Shown here piece by piece: positions 9,701-17,658 of a stretch of 64,000 bases of DNA. This stretch comes from Acidovorax sp. NO-1 (GTDB lineage: Bacteria > Pseudomonadota > Gammaproteobacteria > Burkholderiales > Burkholderiaceae_C). The notes beneath the pieces were generated by a model, which worked only from the letters and a program-made list of their open reading frames with translations, was not told where the DNA came from and did no database searches. The position numbers and the translations under genes were made by a program. Where the stretch lies: the NCBI RefSeq assembly GCF_000238595.1, contig NZ_AGTS01000102.1, positions 18,460 through 82,459 of the forward strand, given 5' to 3'. Each line of letters opens with the position of its first letter. Position 1 is the first letter of the stretch.

Positions 9701-10055
9701 AACAGCACTGCAGCTGAACCACGTGCCCCACGGCCGCAAGGTGCGCGCCTGCGGCATCGTTACCGTGCGCCAGCGCCCGGGCACCGCCAAGGGCACGATG
9801 TTCGTCACGATCGAAGACGAGACCGGCCCCGTCAACGTGATCGTCTGGCCTGCGCTGGTGGACACCTGGCGCAATGCGCTGCTCCGGTCGCAATTGCTGG
9901 CGGTGGAGGGCGTGTGGCAGTGCGTTGTCTCGCCCTCCGGCGGGGCGGCACCGGCCCCCGTGGTGCGCCACCTTGTGGCGCAGCGGTTCAAGGACCTCAC
10001 ACCGCTGCTCGGCCGCATGGCCCAGGCCTTGCGGGGCAGCCGCGACTTTCATTGA
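6771..10055 (+). CDS. dnaE2: error-prone DNA polymerase III alpha subunit DnaE2 (ImuC)
   Basis: 1,094 residues, normal for DnaE2. An N-terminal PHP domain (about 25-240; FSFQRGASHPQELV, ALTDECSVAGVVRA) is followed by the C-family polymerase core with the catalytic motif PDIDVDFEHDRREE near residue 406, helix-hairpin-helix elements, and a C-terminal OB fold (RKVRACGIVTVRQRPGTAKG onward, about residue 990). It performs damage-induced mutagenic translesion synthesis with ImuA and ImuB. The ATG at 6771 follows the imuB stop by 4 bases. About residues 157-180 are encoded by an AT-rich hairpin repeat embedded in frame. By chance it is in the same frame as imuA and imuB starts, giving one stop-free stretch from 4416 to 10055. 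Confidence 0.95.
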   Translation: MAPAHRNTPAVARQAVPPPLSLPPLPPLPDYAELHCLSNFSFQRGASHPQELVERAAQLGYQALALTDECSVAGVVRAWEAARECGLHLIVGSEFLWGDLRVVALARDAGGWGNLCEFITAARAAAPKGQYHVGAASPWAALAGCEVLLAPCRERFDASDLIAVSACLSSARGQFDSNFDGHLWLAVALHLAPDDSLWLATLQRAGAALGLPLVAAGDVHMHARSRKPLQDVITAVQRGRSVADCGFALQPNAERHLRQRVRLAGIYPPDLLAATLTVAARCTFSLAEIQYQYPLETVPPGMTPAQALAWLVDSGAASFYPQGVPAAIAAQIRKELDLIAHCRYEMYFLTVHDIVRFARSQGILCQGRGSAANSVVCYVLGITAVAPENSHLLFERFISKERSEPPDIDVDFEHDRREEVIQYIYGKYGRDRAAIAAVVTTYRTRSALRDVGKALGVAPTLVDAFAKDHHWFDEDIATDRLQELAQGLGTPLHRHTAALWLELAADLTGFPRHLSQHVGGFVLTQGKLTRLVPVEPASMQDRSVIQWDKDDLDAMGLLKVDVLALGMLSALRRCLNLRAALRGERWLLHDIPREDPATYDMICAADTVGVFQIESRAQMSMLPRLQPRVFYDLVVEVAIVRPGPIQGGMVHPYLQARERRCRGEPLQLEKPELEAALARTLGVPIFQEQVMQIAMIAAGFSPGMADDLRRSMAAWKRKGGVHRFERPLIGGMEARGYRTEFAQAIFQQMLGFGEYGFPESHAHSFALLAYASSWLKCHEPACFLAALLNSLPMGFYSASQLVQDARRHGVRVLPIDVTVSDIDCTLEGEPEPLRPARGLGAPPLPQPAVRLGLRLVGSLHADAARRLLQARATGPAFASTEDLALRAQLGQQDLQALAAADALASLSGHRRQQMWDAAAQHTAPPLWRDVPVHEAPLQLPEAPEGEEILFDYAATGLTLRRHPLALLRPRLDRWRLKTALQLNHVPHGRKVRACGIVTVRQRPGTAKGTMFVTIEDETGPVNVIVWPALVDTWRNALLRSQLLAVEGVWQCVVSPSGGAAPAPVVRHLVAQRFKDLTPLLGRMAQALRGSRDFH
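7241..7310 (+). repeat. AT-rich hairpin repeat, copy A (inside dnaE2)
   Basis: Contains TTGATAGCTG, GCGCTT, a 7-base loop, AAGCGC and GAGGCCAATTTTG-like flank. The same layout occurs at 37889, 39563, 53360 and 58993. This copy is read in frame within dnaE2, coding roughly SDLIAVSACLSSARGQFD between PHP-domain blocks, and is much richer in A and T than the rest of the gene. Confidence 0.72.
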
Positions 10056-10084
10056 AAGCGGTGTTGCTCTTCTGCAGGTGCTGC

Positions 10085-12337
10085 TCAGCGGGCGGGCCGC
10101 GAGGCTGCGCCGGCCGCCCCTTGCGCACCGGGCTTGACGGGCTGGCGGGCCAGGTCGAGAAGCGGTTTGCAATGGGTGTCATCGTCGGCCGCCGGCACGG
10201 TGATGGGCAGCAGGGCCAGCGCCGCCGGGGCCACCACGGCGGCCACCACCGCTGCCCCTGCGCGCAGCAGCAGCGGGCCGGCCTCCACGCCCACATCAGG
10301 GTCACCAAACGTGCCCCTCACGTACAGGGGCGATCGCAGTGAAAAGAACTTCCATTCCAGCGATTCGGGCTTGATGCGCAGGTCGAGCGCCTCGGTGCCC
10401 AGGTCGATGGTGCCCGTGGCCTCCACCACGGCGTCGTCGGTGCTCATCTTCACGGTGCGCGTGGTGGCCAGGCCATCCACCACGGTGAAGTCAGCCACCG
10501 CGCAGCGCAGGTGCACTTCCTTGTCTTCGCCAAACAGCTTGCCCACGATGATGCTGCCCAGGTTGAGCGCCGCCAGGTCCAGCATCTGCTTGCTCAGCGT
10601 GCCTTCGCGCACATACAGGCGCATCTCACCCGTGCCGTGGCCCAGCAGCCCGGCCACGCTGTTGCCGGTGCTCGCCAGGGCAATGGCGCCGTCCATGCGG
10701 CCAAAGCTTTTCTTCATGAGCTCCACCTTGGGAAACAGCGCCGACAGCTGCAGGCCCTGCACGGTGCCGCGTATCTGGGCCTTGAGGGGAGCGGCGCGGC
10801 CATCGATGGTGACCTGCGATTCGATCTTGCCCTTGGCCACGCCAAACGTGAGGGGAGCCAGCCGCAGCTGCGCGTTTTCCATCACGGCACGCAGGCTCAG
10901 GTCCTGCAGCGGCAGGCTTTCGGGGCGGATGATGTGCCGCCCCTTGAACACGATGTCCATGTCCATGGCATTCCACCGCTCGGCCGCAAACTGCGAATCC
11001 GGCAGCACCTTGCCGCCCCGGCTGCGGGCTGGCTGGGTGTTGCCGGGCTGGCGGGTTCCCAGCGCGGGCCCCAGGTCTGCCAGGCGAAGCTGGTTGGATG
11101 TCATGGTGCCGGTGAGCCGGGGGCGCGGTTTGCCCGAGGTGTATTTGAGCGACCCCTGCAGGTCACTCTGGCCCACCTTGCCGCGAAAGTCGCTGTACTC
11201 CCACACGGCGCGCTCGGGCTCCAGGCTGCCAGTCAGCCGCCCACGCGTGGCGAACGGCGGCGTGCTGGGCAGCACCAGCCCGGTCAGCTCGTACAGGTCG
11301 GCCATGCTGGCGCCCTGGAGGAACACCTGGAAGTCCAGCCCCGAGAGCGCGCCCGGGTTCGCCAGCACGCCCTCGGCCGACAATGCCACGCTGCCTGCGC
11401 TCGCGTCAATCTGCAGCGGGTAGTTCACCACCTTGTTGCGCAGGCTGATCACCTGGCCCGCGCGCCCTGTGCCCTTGATCTGCGCCTTGGCGTAGCGGCC
11501 CTTGAGCTCAAAACGCAGCCCATACGGCATGCCGTCCGGGGAGAGCGCGGGGTTGGACGTGTCTGCCGTGGCAGCACTGGCAGCACTGGCAGGACTGGCA
11601 GGAGCGCCGGAAGCGGGGCTGGCGGGTGCGCTGGGCTGGATGGTGTCGATGGTGTCGATGCGCGCCTGCAGGTCCAGGTCCTTCATGCCATCGGCGTACC
11701 CCAGCGTGCCCTGGTGGATGACCAGCCGGTCCACATCAAAGCTCCAGCCACTGCGGGGGCCATCCTTGCGCGCAAAGGTCCAGTTGTTGGTGCCGTCCGC
11801 CGTGCGGGCCAGCGCCACCTGCGGGCCGGTCAGGGCCACGGTGTCGATCGAGAGGTGCCGGCCCAGCAGTGGCAGCAAACGCACCGTGGCCGTGGCGTGG
11901 TCGATGCGGGCCATGGTGGCGGCCTGCGGCAGACTGGCGTCTTCATCTTCCCGTGCTTTGCCATCGGCGCGCTGGAAGGGCGGCGCAAACCCCTGCGGTT
12001 GGTCCATCACCAGCCGCTCGGCCTGCACCGTCACGCCGGGTATCCAGCGGTGCCAGCCGTCTTCCAGGGGCTGCGGCCAGCGCCACGCTGCCGACAGATC
12101 GCCTTCGATGGCAAAGTGCCTGCCCGTGGCCTCGCTCACTTTCTCGTTGATCCACGGTTTGGCGCGGTTCCAGTCCATCACCGCCAGCAAGACACCCAGC
12201 ACCAGCAGCAGCGCGGCTGCAAGCCCCAGGGCTATCAGCAACCACCGTGCGATGCGCCGTCCAAGCGTCGGAGCGTGGCGCGCAGTGGCTGTATCAGGGC
12301 GGGCAAGATCGGCAGAGGGATGGGCGGGCGGTGGCAT
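10085..12337 (-). CDS. AsmA-family protein
   Basis: About 750 residues with one N-terminal transmembrane helix (about 28-53, after RRIARW) and a long periplasmic region. It shows AsmA features: INEKVSEATGRHFAIEGD just after the helix and a C-terminal AsmA block (DLAALNLGSIIVGKLFGED, and the repeat-like LDLRIKPESLEWK). AsmA-like proteins are inner-membrane proteins that bridge the periplasm and act in phospholipid transport to the outer membrane. The ATG at 12337 is preferred over a GTG at 12370 that adds 11 unrelated residues. A low-complexity Ala/Ser/Pro stretch lies near residues 240-265. It converges with dnaE2 (30-bp gap) and is divergent from the pseudouridine synthase gene. Confidence 0.85.
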   Translation of the reverse strand: MPPPAHPSADLARPDTATARHAPTLGRRIARWLLIALGLAAALLLVLGVLLAVMDWNRAKPWINEKVSEATGRHFAIEGDLSAAWRWPQPLEDGWHRWIPGVTVQAERLVMDQPQGFAPPFQRADGKAREDEDASLPQAATMARIDHATATVRLLPLLGRHLSIDTVALTGPQVALARTADGTNNWTFARKDGPRSGWSFDVDRLVIHQGTLGYADGMKDLDLQARIDTIDTIQPSAPASPASGAPASPASAASAATADTSNPALSPDGMPYGLRFELKGRYAKAQIKGTGRAGQVISLRNKVVNYPLQIDASAGSVALSAEGVLANPGALSGLDFQVFLQGASMADLYELTGLVLPSTPPFATRGRLTGSLEPERAVWEYSDFRGKVGQSDLQGSLKYTSGKPRPRLTGTMTSNQLRLADLGPALGTRQPGNTQPARSRGGKVLPDSQFAAERWNAMDMDIVFKGRHIIRPESLPLQDLSLRAVMENAQLRLAPLTFGVAKGKIESQVTIDGRAAPLKAQIRGTVQGLQLSALFPKVELMKKSFGRMDGAIALASTGNSVAGLLGHGTGEMRLYVREGTLSKQMLDLAALNLGSIIVGKLFGEDKEVHLRCAVADFTVVDGLATTRTVKMSTDDAVVEATGTIDLGTEALDLRIKPESLEWKFFSLRSPLYVRGTFGDPDVGVEAGPLLLRAGAAVVAAVVAPAALALLPITVPAADDDTHCKPLLDLARQPVKPGAQGAAGAASRPAR

Positions 12338-12499
12338 GAAAAGGGTCGGGTTATGGCCCGCACTGCACACACCAACCGGTGGCAGGGCGCGTGCGCGCGG
12401 AGGGTCTGGTGGGTTTCATGCTAGCCCGCATCGGTGCGCGATGCGGCGTTGGCGATGCAACTGCCGCCCTTGTCCTACAGCCTCCTAAAATCGCCCCCC

Positions 12500-13417
12500 A
12501 TGCACAACCCCCGCCATCCCCACGCCCCCCCCATGCGTGACGGTGTGGGGCCCAGCTGCGTGGTGCTGCCCAGCCACGGGCGGGGCAGCATGCTGGACTT
12601 TCTGGCGCAGCGCCTGCCCGTGGTGTCTCGCGATGCATGGCAGCAGCGCATGCTGGCGGGCGATGTGGTGGACGAGCGCGGCCAGCCCGTGGCCCCCGGG
12701 CGCCCGTTTGAAGGCAGCCTGCGCGTGTACTACTACCGCAGCCTGCCCGCGGAGCCGGCGCTGCCGTCGGCAGAAACCGTGCTGTACCAGGATGAGCACC
12801 TCGTGGTGGCCGACAAGCCCCATTTCATGCCCGTTACGCCGTCGGGCCGTTACCTGCACAACACCTTGCTGGTACGACTCAAGCACCAGCTGGGGCTGCC
12901 CGAACTGTCGCCCCTGCACCGCATTGACCGGGATACGGCGGGGCTGGTGCTGCTGTCGGTGCAGCAGCGCACCCGCGGCGCCTACCAGGCGCTGTTTCGC
13001 GACCGACAGATCACCAAGCACTACGAAGCGGTTGCGCCCTGGCGTGAAGACCTCGTGTTTCCACGCGACCACATGAGCCGCCTGGAGGAAAGCCCGCAGT
13101 TCTTTCGCATGCAGGAAGTGCCCGGCGCGCCCAACAGCCACACGCAGATGCAACTGCTGGAGGTGGCAGCGTCTGGCGCCTGGGCCCGCTACCGCCTCAC
13201 GCCGGTCACCGGCAAACGCCACCAGCTGCGCGTGCACATGGCCGCGCTGGGCCTGCCCCTGCGCAACGACCCGTTCTACCCAGTGGTCAATGACCCGCCC
13301 GAAGGCGACTACACGCGGCCCCTGCAGTTGCTGGCGCGGTCGCTGGAGTTGGTGGACCCGGTCACAGGCGAGGCGCGGCGCTTTGAGAGCATGCGCACGC
13401 TGCTACCGCTGGGCTGA
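12500..13417 (+). CDS. RluA-family pseudouridine synthase
   Basis: 305 residues. The catalytic motif HRIDRDTAGL is at about 140-149, with the catalytic Asp at about 143. The downstream blocks GAYQALFRDRQITKHYEAV and VTGKRHQLRVHMAALGLPL are those of the RluA superfamily, which isomerises uridine in rRNA or tRNA. The N-terminal region (LDFLAQRLP) looks like a reduced S4-like part. The ATG at 12500 is chosen; 12533 is an alternative. The exact RNA target cannot be assigned. It is the last chromosomal gene before the island: the stop is 109 bp before the left attachment repeat. Confidence 0.88.
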   Translation: MHNPRHPHAPPMRDGVGPSCVVLPSHGRGSMLDFLAQRLPVVSRDAWQQRMLAGDVVDERGQPVAPGRPFEGSLRVYYYRSLPAEPALPSAETVLYQDEHLVVADKPHFMPVTPSGRYLHNTLLVRLKHQLGLPELSPLHRIDRDTAGLVLLSVQQRTRGAYQALFRDRQITKHYEAVAPWREDLVFPRDHMSRLEESPQFFRMQEVPGAPNSHTQMQLLEVAASGAWARYRLTPVTGKRHQLRVHMAALGLPLRNDPFYPVVNDPPEGDYTRPLQLLARSLELVDPVTGEARRFESMRTLLPLG

Positions 13418-13526
13418 GCGATGCGCCCTGATGGCGAGCGGTGACTGAAGAAAGGGGAGGGGAGGGAGGCCGTTTTCAAGGCCTGGAGGCAGCCTGTGCA
13501 CGGCGGGCACGGTATGCCCTGAAAGC

Positions 13527-13544
13527 TGGAGCGGGTGATGGGAA
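13527..13544. repeat. left 18-bp attachment repeat of the island
   Basis: TGGAGCGGGTGATGGGAA is identical to 37705-37722, the 3' end of tRNA-Gly, in the same orientation. The bases on both sides differ from those at the right copy. It is the expected displaced tRNA tail left by integration. The 296-bp gap from 13418 to 13713 holds this site and otherwise nothing I can recognise. Confidence 0.88.
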
Positions 13545-13713
13545 CATCATCGTGTTCCCAACTCGTTGATTGATAACGAGTTTTCCGCACTCGGCGAACC
13601 GAGATGGACATAATTATGGACTGAAAAACCACGCTTGGTCAACGCGCGCTCCGAGCAAGTCCAGTGCGAGCCATGGACAGCCAGCAGTAGCCAATGTACC
13701 CGAGCGCTCAACG

Positions 13714-14622
13714 TCACGAGGCCGGTTCATCTCCCTTTGGCAGGAACTCCTCGCGGGCGCGCTGCAGAAACCGCTTCATGGGCTCAGAGGGTTCGGCGCT
13801 GCGGCGCAGCAGGTAGGTGGACAGCATGGGCGGCGTGCCGGCCAAGGGGCGAACGGTTATGTCGGGGCGGTTCAGGGTCTGCACCTGCGAGGCAATGGCG
13901 AAACCTAGGCCATAACCGGCACCGACCAGAGTCAGCATCACGCCTAGGCTCGTCACCTGATCTACCAGCTTGAGCGGCTTGGACGCACCTTGAAGCACCG
14001 CCTGGATCTGGTGGTGGCAGCCCGATCCCGCGTCCGGATGGCACAGTACCAACGGAAACTTCAAGGCTTCATCCAATGGCACTTCCGCGTGCGCCAACAA
14101 GGGGTGGCGCACGGGCACGATCACCGACAGAGGATCGGTCCACACGGGCTCGGCGACAAGGCCTTCGCTCACCGCGTCCGACAGCGCAAAACCGATGTCC
14201 AGCAGATCGTTGTGCAGGCCCTTGAGCTGCTGCGCGAAAGGCAGCTCGAAGACGCGAATCTCCAGTTCGGGCTCTTCCTCGCGGCTGCGCGCCAGCAAGG
14301 TGGCAATGTGGGGCTGCGCCAAGCTGTCGCAGATGGCGATGCGCAGATAACCCTGATAGCCCTGCGCCGCCGCCTTTGCGGCACTCACCGCCTGCTCCAC
14401 GGTGGCCAGCACGCGCCGGCACTCACCGAGGAACACTTGACCGGCCCAGGTCAGTCGCGTCTGGTGCGCGCTGCGGTCGAACAACTGCACGCCGAGCGTG
14501 GCTTCGAGATTTCGCATTGCGCGCGACACAGGCGATTGTTCTACGCCAAGGCGCTCGGCCGCTCGCGCGAAATGCAGTTCTTCCGCGACCGCAACGAAAT
14601 AGCGCAGTAGTCTGAGTTCCAA
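13714..14622 (-). CDS. LysR-family transcriptional regulator
   Basis: 302 residues, the normal LysR length. The N-terminal winged helix-turn-helix begins at once (LRLLRYFVAVAEELHFARAA, then QSPVSRAMRNLEATLGVQLF), and a periplasmic-binding-like effector domain spans about 90-290. A TTG at 14622 is chosen because AGGAGG lies 5 bases upstream and the family pattern starts there; ATG or longer starts add about 43 residues with no LysR similarity. It is the leftmost island gene, 91 bp from the end of the DegP-like gene's far side region and not clearly in its operon. The target and inducer are unknown. Confidence 0.87.
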   Translation of the reverse strand: MELRLLRYFVAVAEELHFARAAERLGVEQSPVSRAMRNLEATLGVQLFDRSAHQTRLTWAGQVFLGECRRVLATVEQAVSAAKAAAQGYQGYLRIAICDSLAQPHIATLLARSREEEPELEIRVFELPFAQQLKGLHNDLLDIGFALSDAVSEGLVAEPVWTDPLSVIVPVRHPLLAHAEVPLDEALKFPLVLCHPDAGSGCHHQIQAVLQGASKPLKLVDQVTSLGVMLTLVGAGYGLGFAIASQVQTLNRPDITVRPLAGTPPMLSTYLLRRSAEPSEPMKRFLQRAREEFLPKGDEPAS

Positions 14623-14854
14623 TGCGGCCTCCTGTTTGCCTCGTTCCTGGCCTGCGTCCACCTCATGCGGATTGCGCCTCGCTTTCTCCTTCGATGATTG
14701 GCAAGAGGTTCCGGCGTTGCATGCTTGCCTATTCGGATAGGCAGATCGCATCCGAAAATTACGGAGGTTGAGGCGGAACGCTACCTGGCCGAAGACCTGA
14801 GAACCTCAATCGCCGCGACGCTGCACTACCGCCTGATCCACAGGTTCAGTTCAA

Positions 14855-16009
14855 TCAATTCCCGGGTTGCAGCTCCACACGCACCTCGCGCGATTTGCCG
14901 GCCCGCTCCACTGACAAGACCACCACATCGCCGACCTTCCTGTCGTCTAGCCGCGCGAGCAGCTTGGCCACATCGTCCGTCGCCTGGCCATCAACATCGA
15001 TGATGCGGTCGCCCGGCACGATGCCTTGCGGCGTGACTTCGACACCCGCGAGGCCGGCCTTGTGCGCTGCCGAACCAGGGGTAACACGCAACACGAACAC
15101 GCCCTTGCTTCCAGTCAGCGCCAGCAGGCGCTGATTGAGCTGTTCGTCCACCTCAATGCCCAGCGCCGGACGGATGTACTTACCGGTCTTGATGAGTTGC
15201 GGGACTACGCGCATGACGGTGTCCACCGGCACGGCGAAGCCGATCCCAGCCGATGCACCGGAAGGGCTGTAGATCGCTGTGTTGATGCCGATCAGGCGGC
15301 CGGCCGAATCGAGCAACGGCCCACCCGAGTTGCCGGGGTTGATGGCGGCATCGGTTTGAATCAGGTGTTCGATGGTCACTCCGCCAGATTCCCCGGGCAG
15401 CGATCGATCGAGCGCGGACACGATGCCGCTGGTGAGTGTCCAATCCAGACCGAAGGGGTTGCCGATGGCGAACACCTTTTGTCCCACCTTGAGGTCGGCA
15501 CTGGTGCCGACCGGCACGGCGGGCGGGCGCTGGAAACCGACGCCGATTTTGAGCACCGCGATATCGTGGGCCGGACTCACGCCGACCAGCCCGGCTTGGT
15601 AATCGCGGCCGTCGGCCAGTTTGACAGTGGCCTCCGACGCCCCCTGAATCACATGAAAGTTGGTAACGACATGACCGGCGTCATCCCAGATGAAACCCGA
15701 ACCCGTCCCGCGCGGCACGGAAAAGACGTTGCGCGTCCAGGCATCGCGCACCAGTTGGGACGTCGTGATGTAGACCACCGATGCTCGGGATTTCTCGAAC
15801 AGTTCGATGGTGGCCTTTTCATCAGCGGCCAGATCGCCACGCGGCGTGACGGTGCGCTCGGCGGCTTCGCGCGGACTGAACCAGGCCTCGATGGCGGGCA
15901 GAAACTGCCAGAACAGCATGAGTGCGGCAACGCACGCGGTGATGAAGAGCCACCGCCGGACGAAATGATCCGGAGCTGGGCGTTGTGGGTAAGGATCGGG
16001 GTAAGCCAT
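14855..16009 (-). CDS. degP: DegP/HtrA-type trypsin-like serine protease with one PDZ domain
   Basis: 384 residues. A transmembrane helix at about 20-38 anchors the protein, with the rest likely periplasmic. The protease domain carries the complete triad: His119 in VVTNFHV, Asp149 in AHDIAVLKI and Ser228 in NPGNSGGPL. One PDZ domain (about 285-375) follows, as in DegS/DegQ-like short forms. It degrades or refolds misfolded envelope proteins. ATG at 16009 with AAGGA upstream. It is the last gene of the leftward proteostasis run, 22 bp after the M48 gene. DegP homologues at this position are known from transmissible heat-resistance loci. Confidence 0.93.
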   Translation of the reverse strand: MAYPDPYPQRPAPDHFVRRWLFITACVAALMLFWQFLPAIEAWFSPREAAERTVTPRGDLAADEKATIELFEKSRASVVYITTSQLVRDAWTRNVFSVPRGTGSGFIWDDAGHVVTNFHVIQGASEATVKLADGRDYQAGLVGVSPAHDIAVLKIGVGFQRPPAVPVGTSADLKVGQKVFAIGNPFGLDWTLTSGIVSALDRSLPGESGGVTIEHLIQTDAAINPGNSGGPLLDSAGRLIGINTAIYSPSGASAGIGFAVPVDTVMRVVPQLIKTGKYIRPALGIEVDEQLNQRLLALTGSKGVFVLRVTPGSAAHKAGLAGVEVTPQGIVPGDRIIDVDGQATDDVAKLLARLDDRKVGDVVVLSVERAGKSREVRVELQPGN

Positions 16010-16031
16010 GACGGGGGGTCCTTTCAGTGAT

Positions 16032-16997
16032 TTAGCGCCAAAGGCCGCTCAGGCCCCGGCGTGGTGGGCGCATCGGGGCGAGCGACCTTGGCACGAGATA
16101 TTCCGTTTGGAACGGCAGGGTCTGCGATGGCTGAGGCGCCAACGTCATCAGGCGCGCGATACGATCCTCTGTCGTCGGATGCGTGCGCAACCAGGACGGT
16201 TCGGGATTGCCCCGACCGGGCAACATCCAGGCGCGCCACGAGCGGCTCACCCGCTCGATCTTCGCCAGCGCCGAGGCGAGCCCGTGCGGATCCCCCGTCA
16301 GCTCTACGGCCATTCGGTCGGCATCGAACTCTCGCACGCGTGACAGGCCCAACTGTGCGAGCAGTGCCAGTTGTAGCGAAGCGGCCAACAGCAGTAAGCC
16401 AAGCCAGTTAATTTCTGCTGCACCGGCCAACAGCGCCGGCATACTGATCAGGAGCGTAATCTGACCCAGCAATGCCAGCAGGCTCGTGAGCCGGCTGATC
16501 GAATCAGCCAGGCCCATGACACGCAGATCGTCTTGAGCGATGTGTGCGACCTCATGCGCCAGCACGGCTTGCAGTTCCCGGATACTCAGGCTGCGGAGCA
16601 GGCCCTCAGTGAGGGCAATGGAGGCCTGACGTCGCGAACCAGTAGCAAAAGCGTTGACGAGGCCGCTGGGCACATAGTGGGGAACCGGCGTATTCGGCAA
16701 TCCGGCGCGCGCGGCCAACTCCCGCAACAGCGACCAGATTGCGGGGGCTTCCTGGCAATGCAAGAGACGGGCGCCATAGAGGCGCAAGGTCATCGCGGAG
16801 GCGGCGACAGGTTCGATCAGCAGGGTCAATGCGCATGTTGCCAGTGCCAGCCAAAGGCCAATCTCGCCGAACAGCAGACTGCCAGCGGCAGCTGCGATCC
16901 CCACCAGGGTCAAAACCAGCAACACGGTTTGAAAGCGATTGAGCCAGCGGTGCCTCGACCTGGCATCGTGTCGGCCGACTAGACCATAGGGGGTCAT
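16032..16997 (-). CDS. M48-family zinc metalloprotease (HtpX-like)
   Basis: About 321 residues from the ATG at 16997 (MTPYGLVGRHD). Two hydrophobic segments near residues 24-42 and 48-66 precede the zinc-binding motif HEVAH (about 148-152). Two more membrane segments (about 170-210) and the third-ligand region REFDADR follow, which is the HtpX layout. Such membrane proteases degrade damaged inner-membrane proteins. The start is uncertain: an ATG at 17024 and a GTG at 17033 are also in frame and would overlap the psiE end. The gene lies between psiE and the DegP-like protease in one leftward run. Confidence 0.88.
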   Translation of the reverse strand: MTPYGLVGRHDARSRHRWLNRFQTVLLVLTLVGIAAAAGSLLFGEIGLWLALATCALTLLIEPVAASAMTLRLYGARLLHCQEAPAIWSLLRELAARAGLPNTPVPHYVPSGLVNAFATGSRRQASIALTEGLLRSLSIRELQAVLAHEVAHIAQDDLRVMGLADSISRLTSLLALLGQITLLISMPALLAGAAEINWLGLLLLAASLQLALLAQLGLSRVREFDADRMAVELTGDPHGLASALAKIERVSRSWRAWMLPGRGNPEPSWLRTHPTTEDRIARLMTLAPQPSQTLPFQTEYLVPRSLAPMRPPRRGLSGLWR

Positions 16998-17004
16998 GCC
17001 TCCA

Positions 17005-17475
17005 TTACTCGCTCTTGCGGTCATCGCGTTCACGCATGAGCCAATAGGTCAGACCCAAGGCCAGTACCGTCCCCGCCAGCGCGGCCACTTTGACAGGATC
17101 AACGTCGGGTTCTAGGATGATGAACTTGCGGGCCAGTGCCAGGATCGCGATCAGAATGACGGTCTTGACCTGGATGATGCTTTCCTTGCGCAGAGCCACT
17201 TTGACGATCGAATGCTTGAATTCCATGGCGATCAGCAGCGTCATGGTGGCACCGAACACCAGCTGGAAAACCTTATGATCCAGTGGATTCAGCGCATCCA
17301 TGACGAGCAGTGTGAACACCAGCCGAATCAACTGAATCAGCGAAATCACAATTACCAACGCGATGACGCCCGAAAGCGTGATGGCAACGAACTGCTCGAA
17401 GCGCTCGTAAACCGTCATCAACCGCCACTGGGAGCGTATCTCGTCAAGGGCCGTGTGGCCAGATTCTTTATTCAT
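17005..17475 (-). CDS. PsiE-family membrane protein
   Basis: 156 residues with four predicted membrane helices (about 28-50, 63-85, 95-112 and 122-142) and the family block FQLVFGATMTLLIAMEFKHS. PsiE proteins are named for phosphate-starvation induction in E. coli; their biochemical role is unknown, but they are regular members of transmissible heat-resistance loci next to degP. The ATG at 17475 is preferred, preceded by an AGAGAGAG purine run; the longer upstream reading runs through the thioredoxin remnant and is not part of the family. Confidence 0.85.
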   Translation of the reverse strand: MNKESGHTALDEIRSQWRLMTVYERFEQFVAITLSGVIALVIVISLIQLIRLVFTLLVMDALNPLDHKVFQLVFGATMTLLIAMEFKHSIVKVALRKESIIQVKTVILIAILALARKFIILEPDVDPVKVAALAGTVLALGLTYWLMRERDDRKSE

Positions 17476-17548
17476 AAGCGTTGCTCTCTCTTTCAATGAA
17501 ACGTTAATGGAACGGGGAGTCCGAGAAGACGACTCGATTACACCTGCA

Positions 17549-17645
17549 TCACCGGGGCAATTGCGAAGCCACCCAGCGCATAACGTCCTGCACGTCCGTG
17601 GCGCCGCCGATGGGTGGATCAGCCTCTTGCACGTCAAACCTTTGT
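17549..17645 (-). pseudogene. thioredoxin C-terminal remnant
   Basis: Read on the minus strand to a stop at 17549-17551, this stretch gives GATDVQDVMRWVASQLPR, which matches the end of the intact thioredoxin at 20622 ([18 protein letters not shown]). About 30 codons are recognisable and there is no start or active site. The nucleotide match is far from identical, so it is an old or imported remnant and not a fresh duplication. It lies between the PAS-GGDEF-EAL gene and psiE. Confidence 0.72.
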
Positions 17646-17658
17646 TCCATGCATGGCA

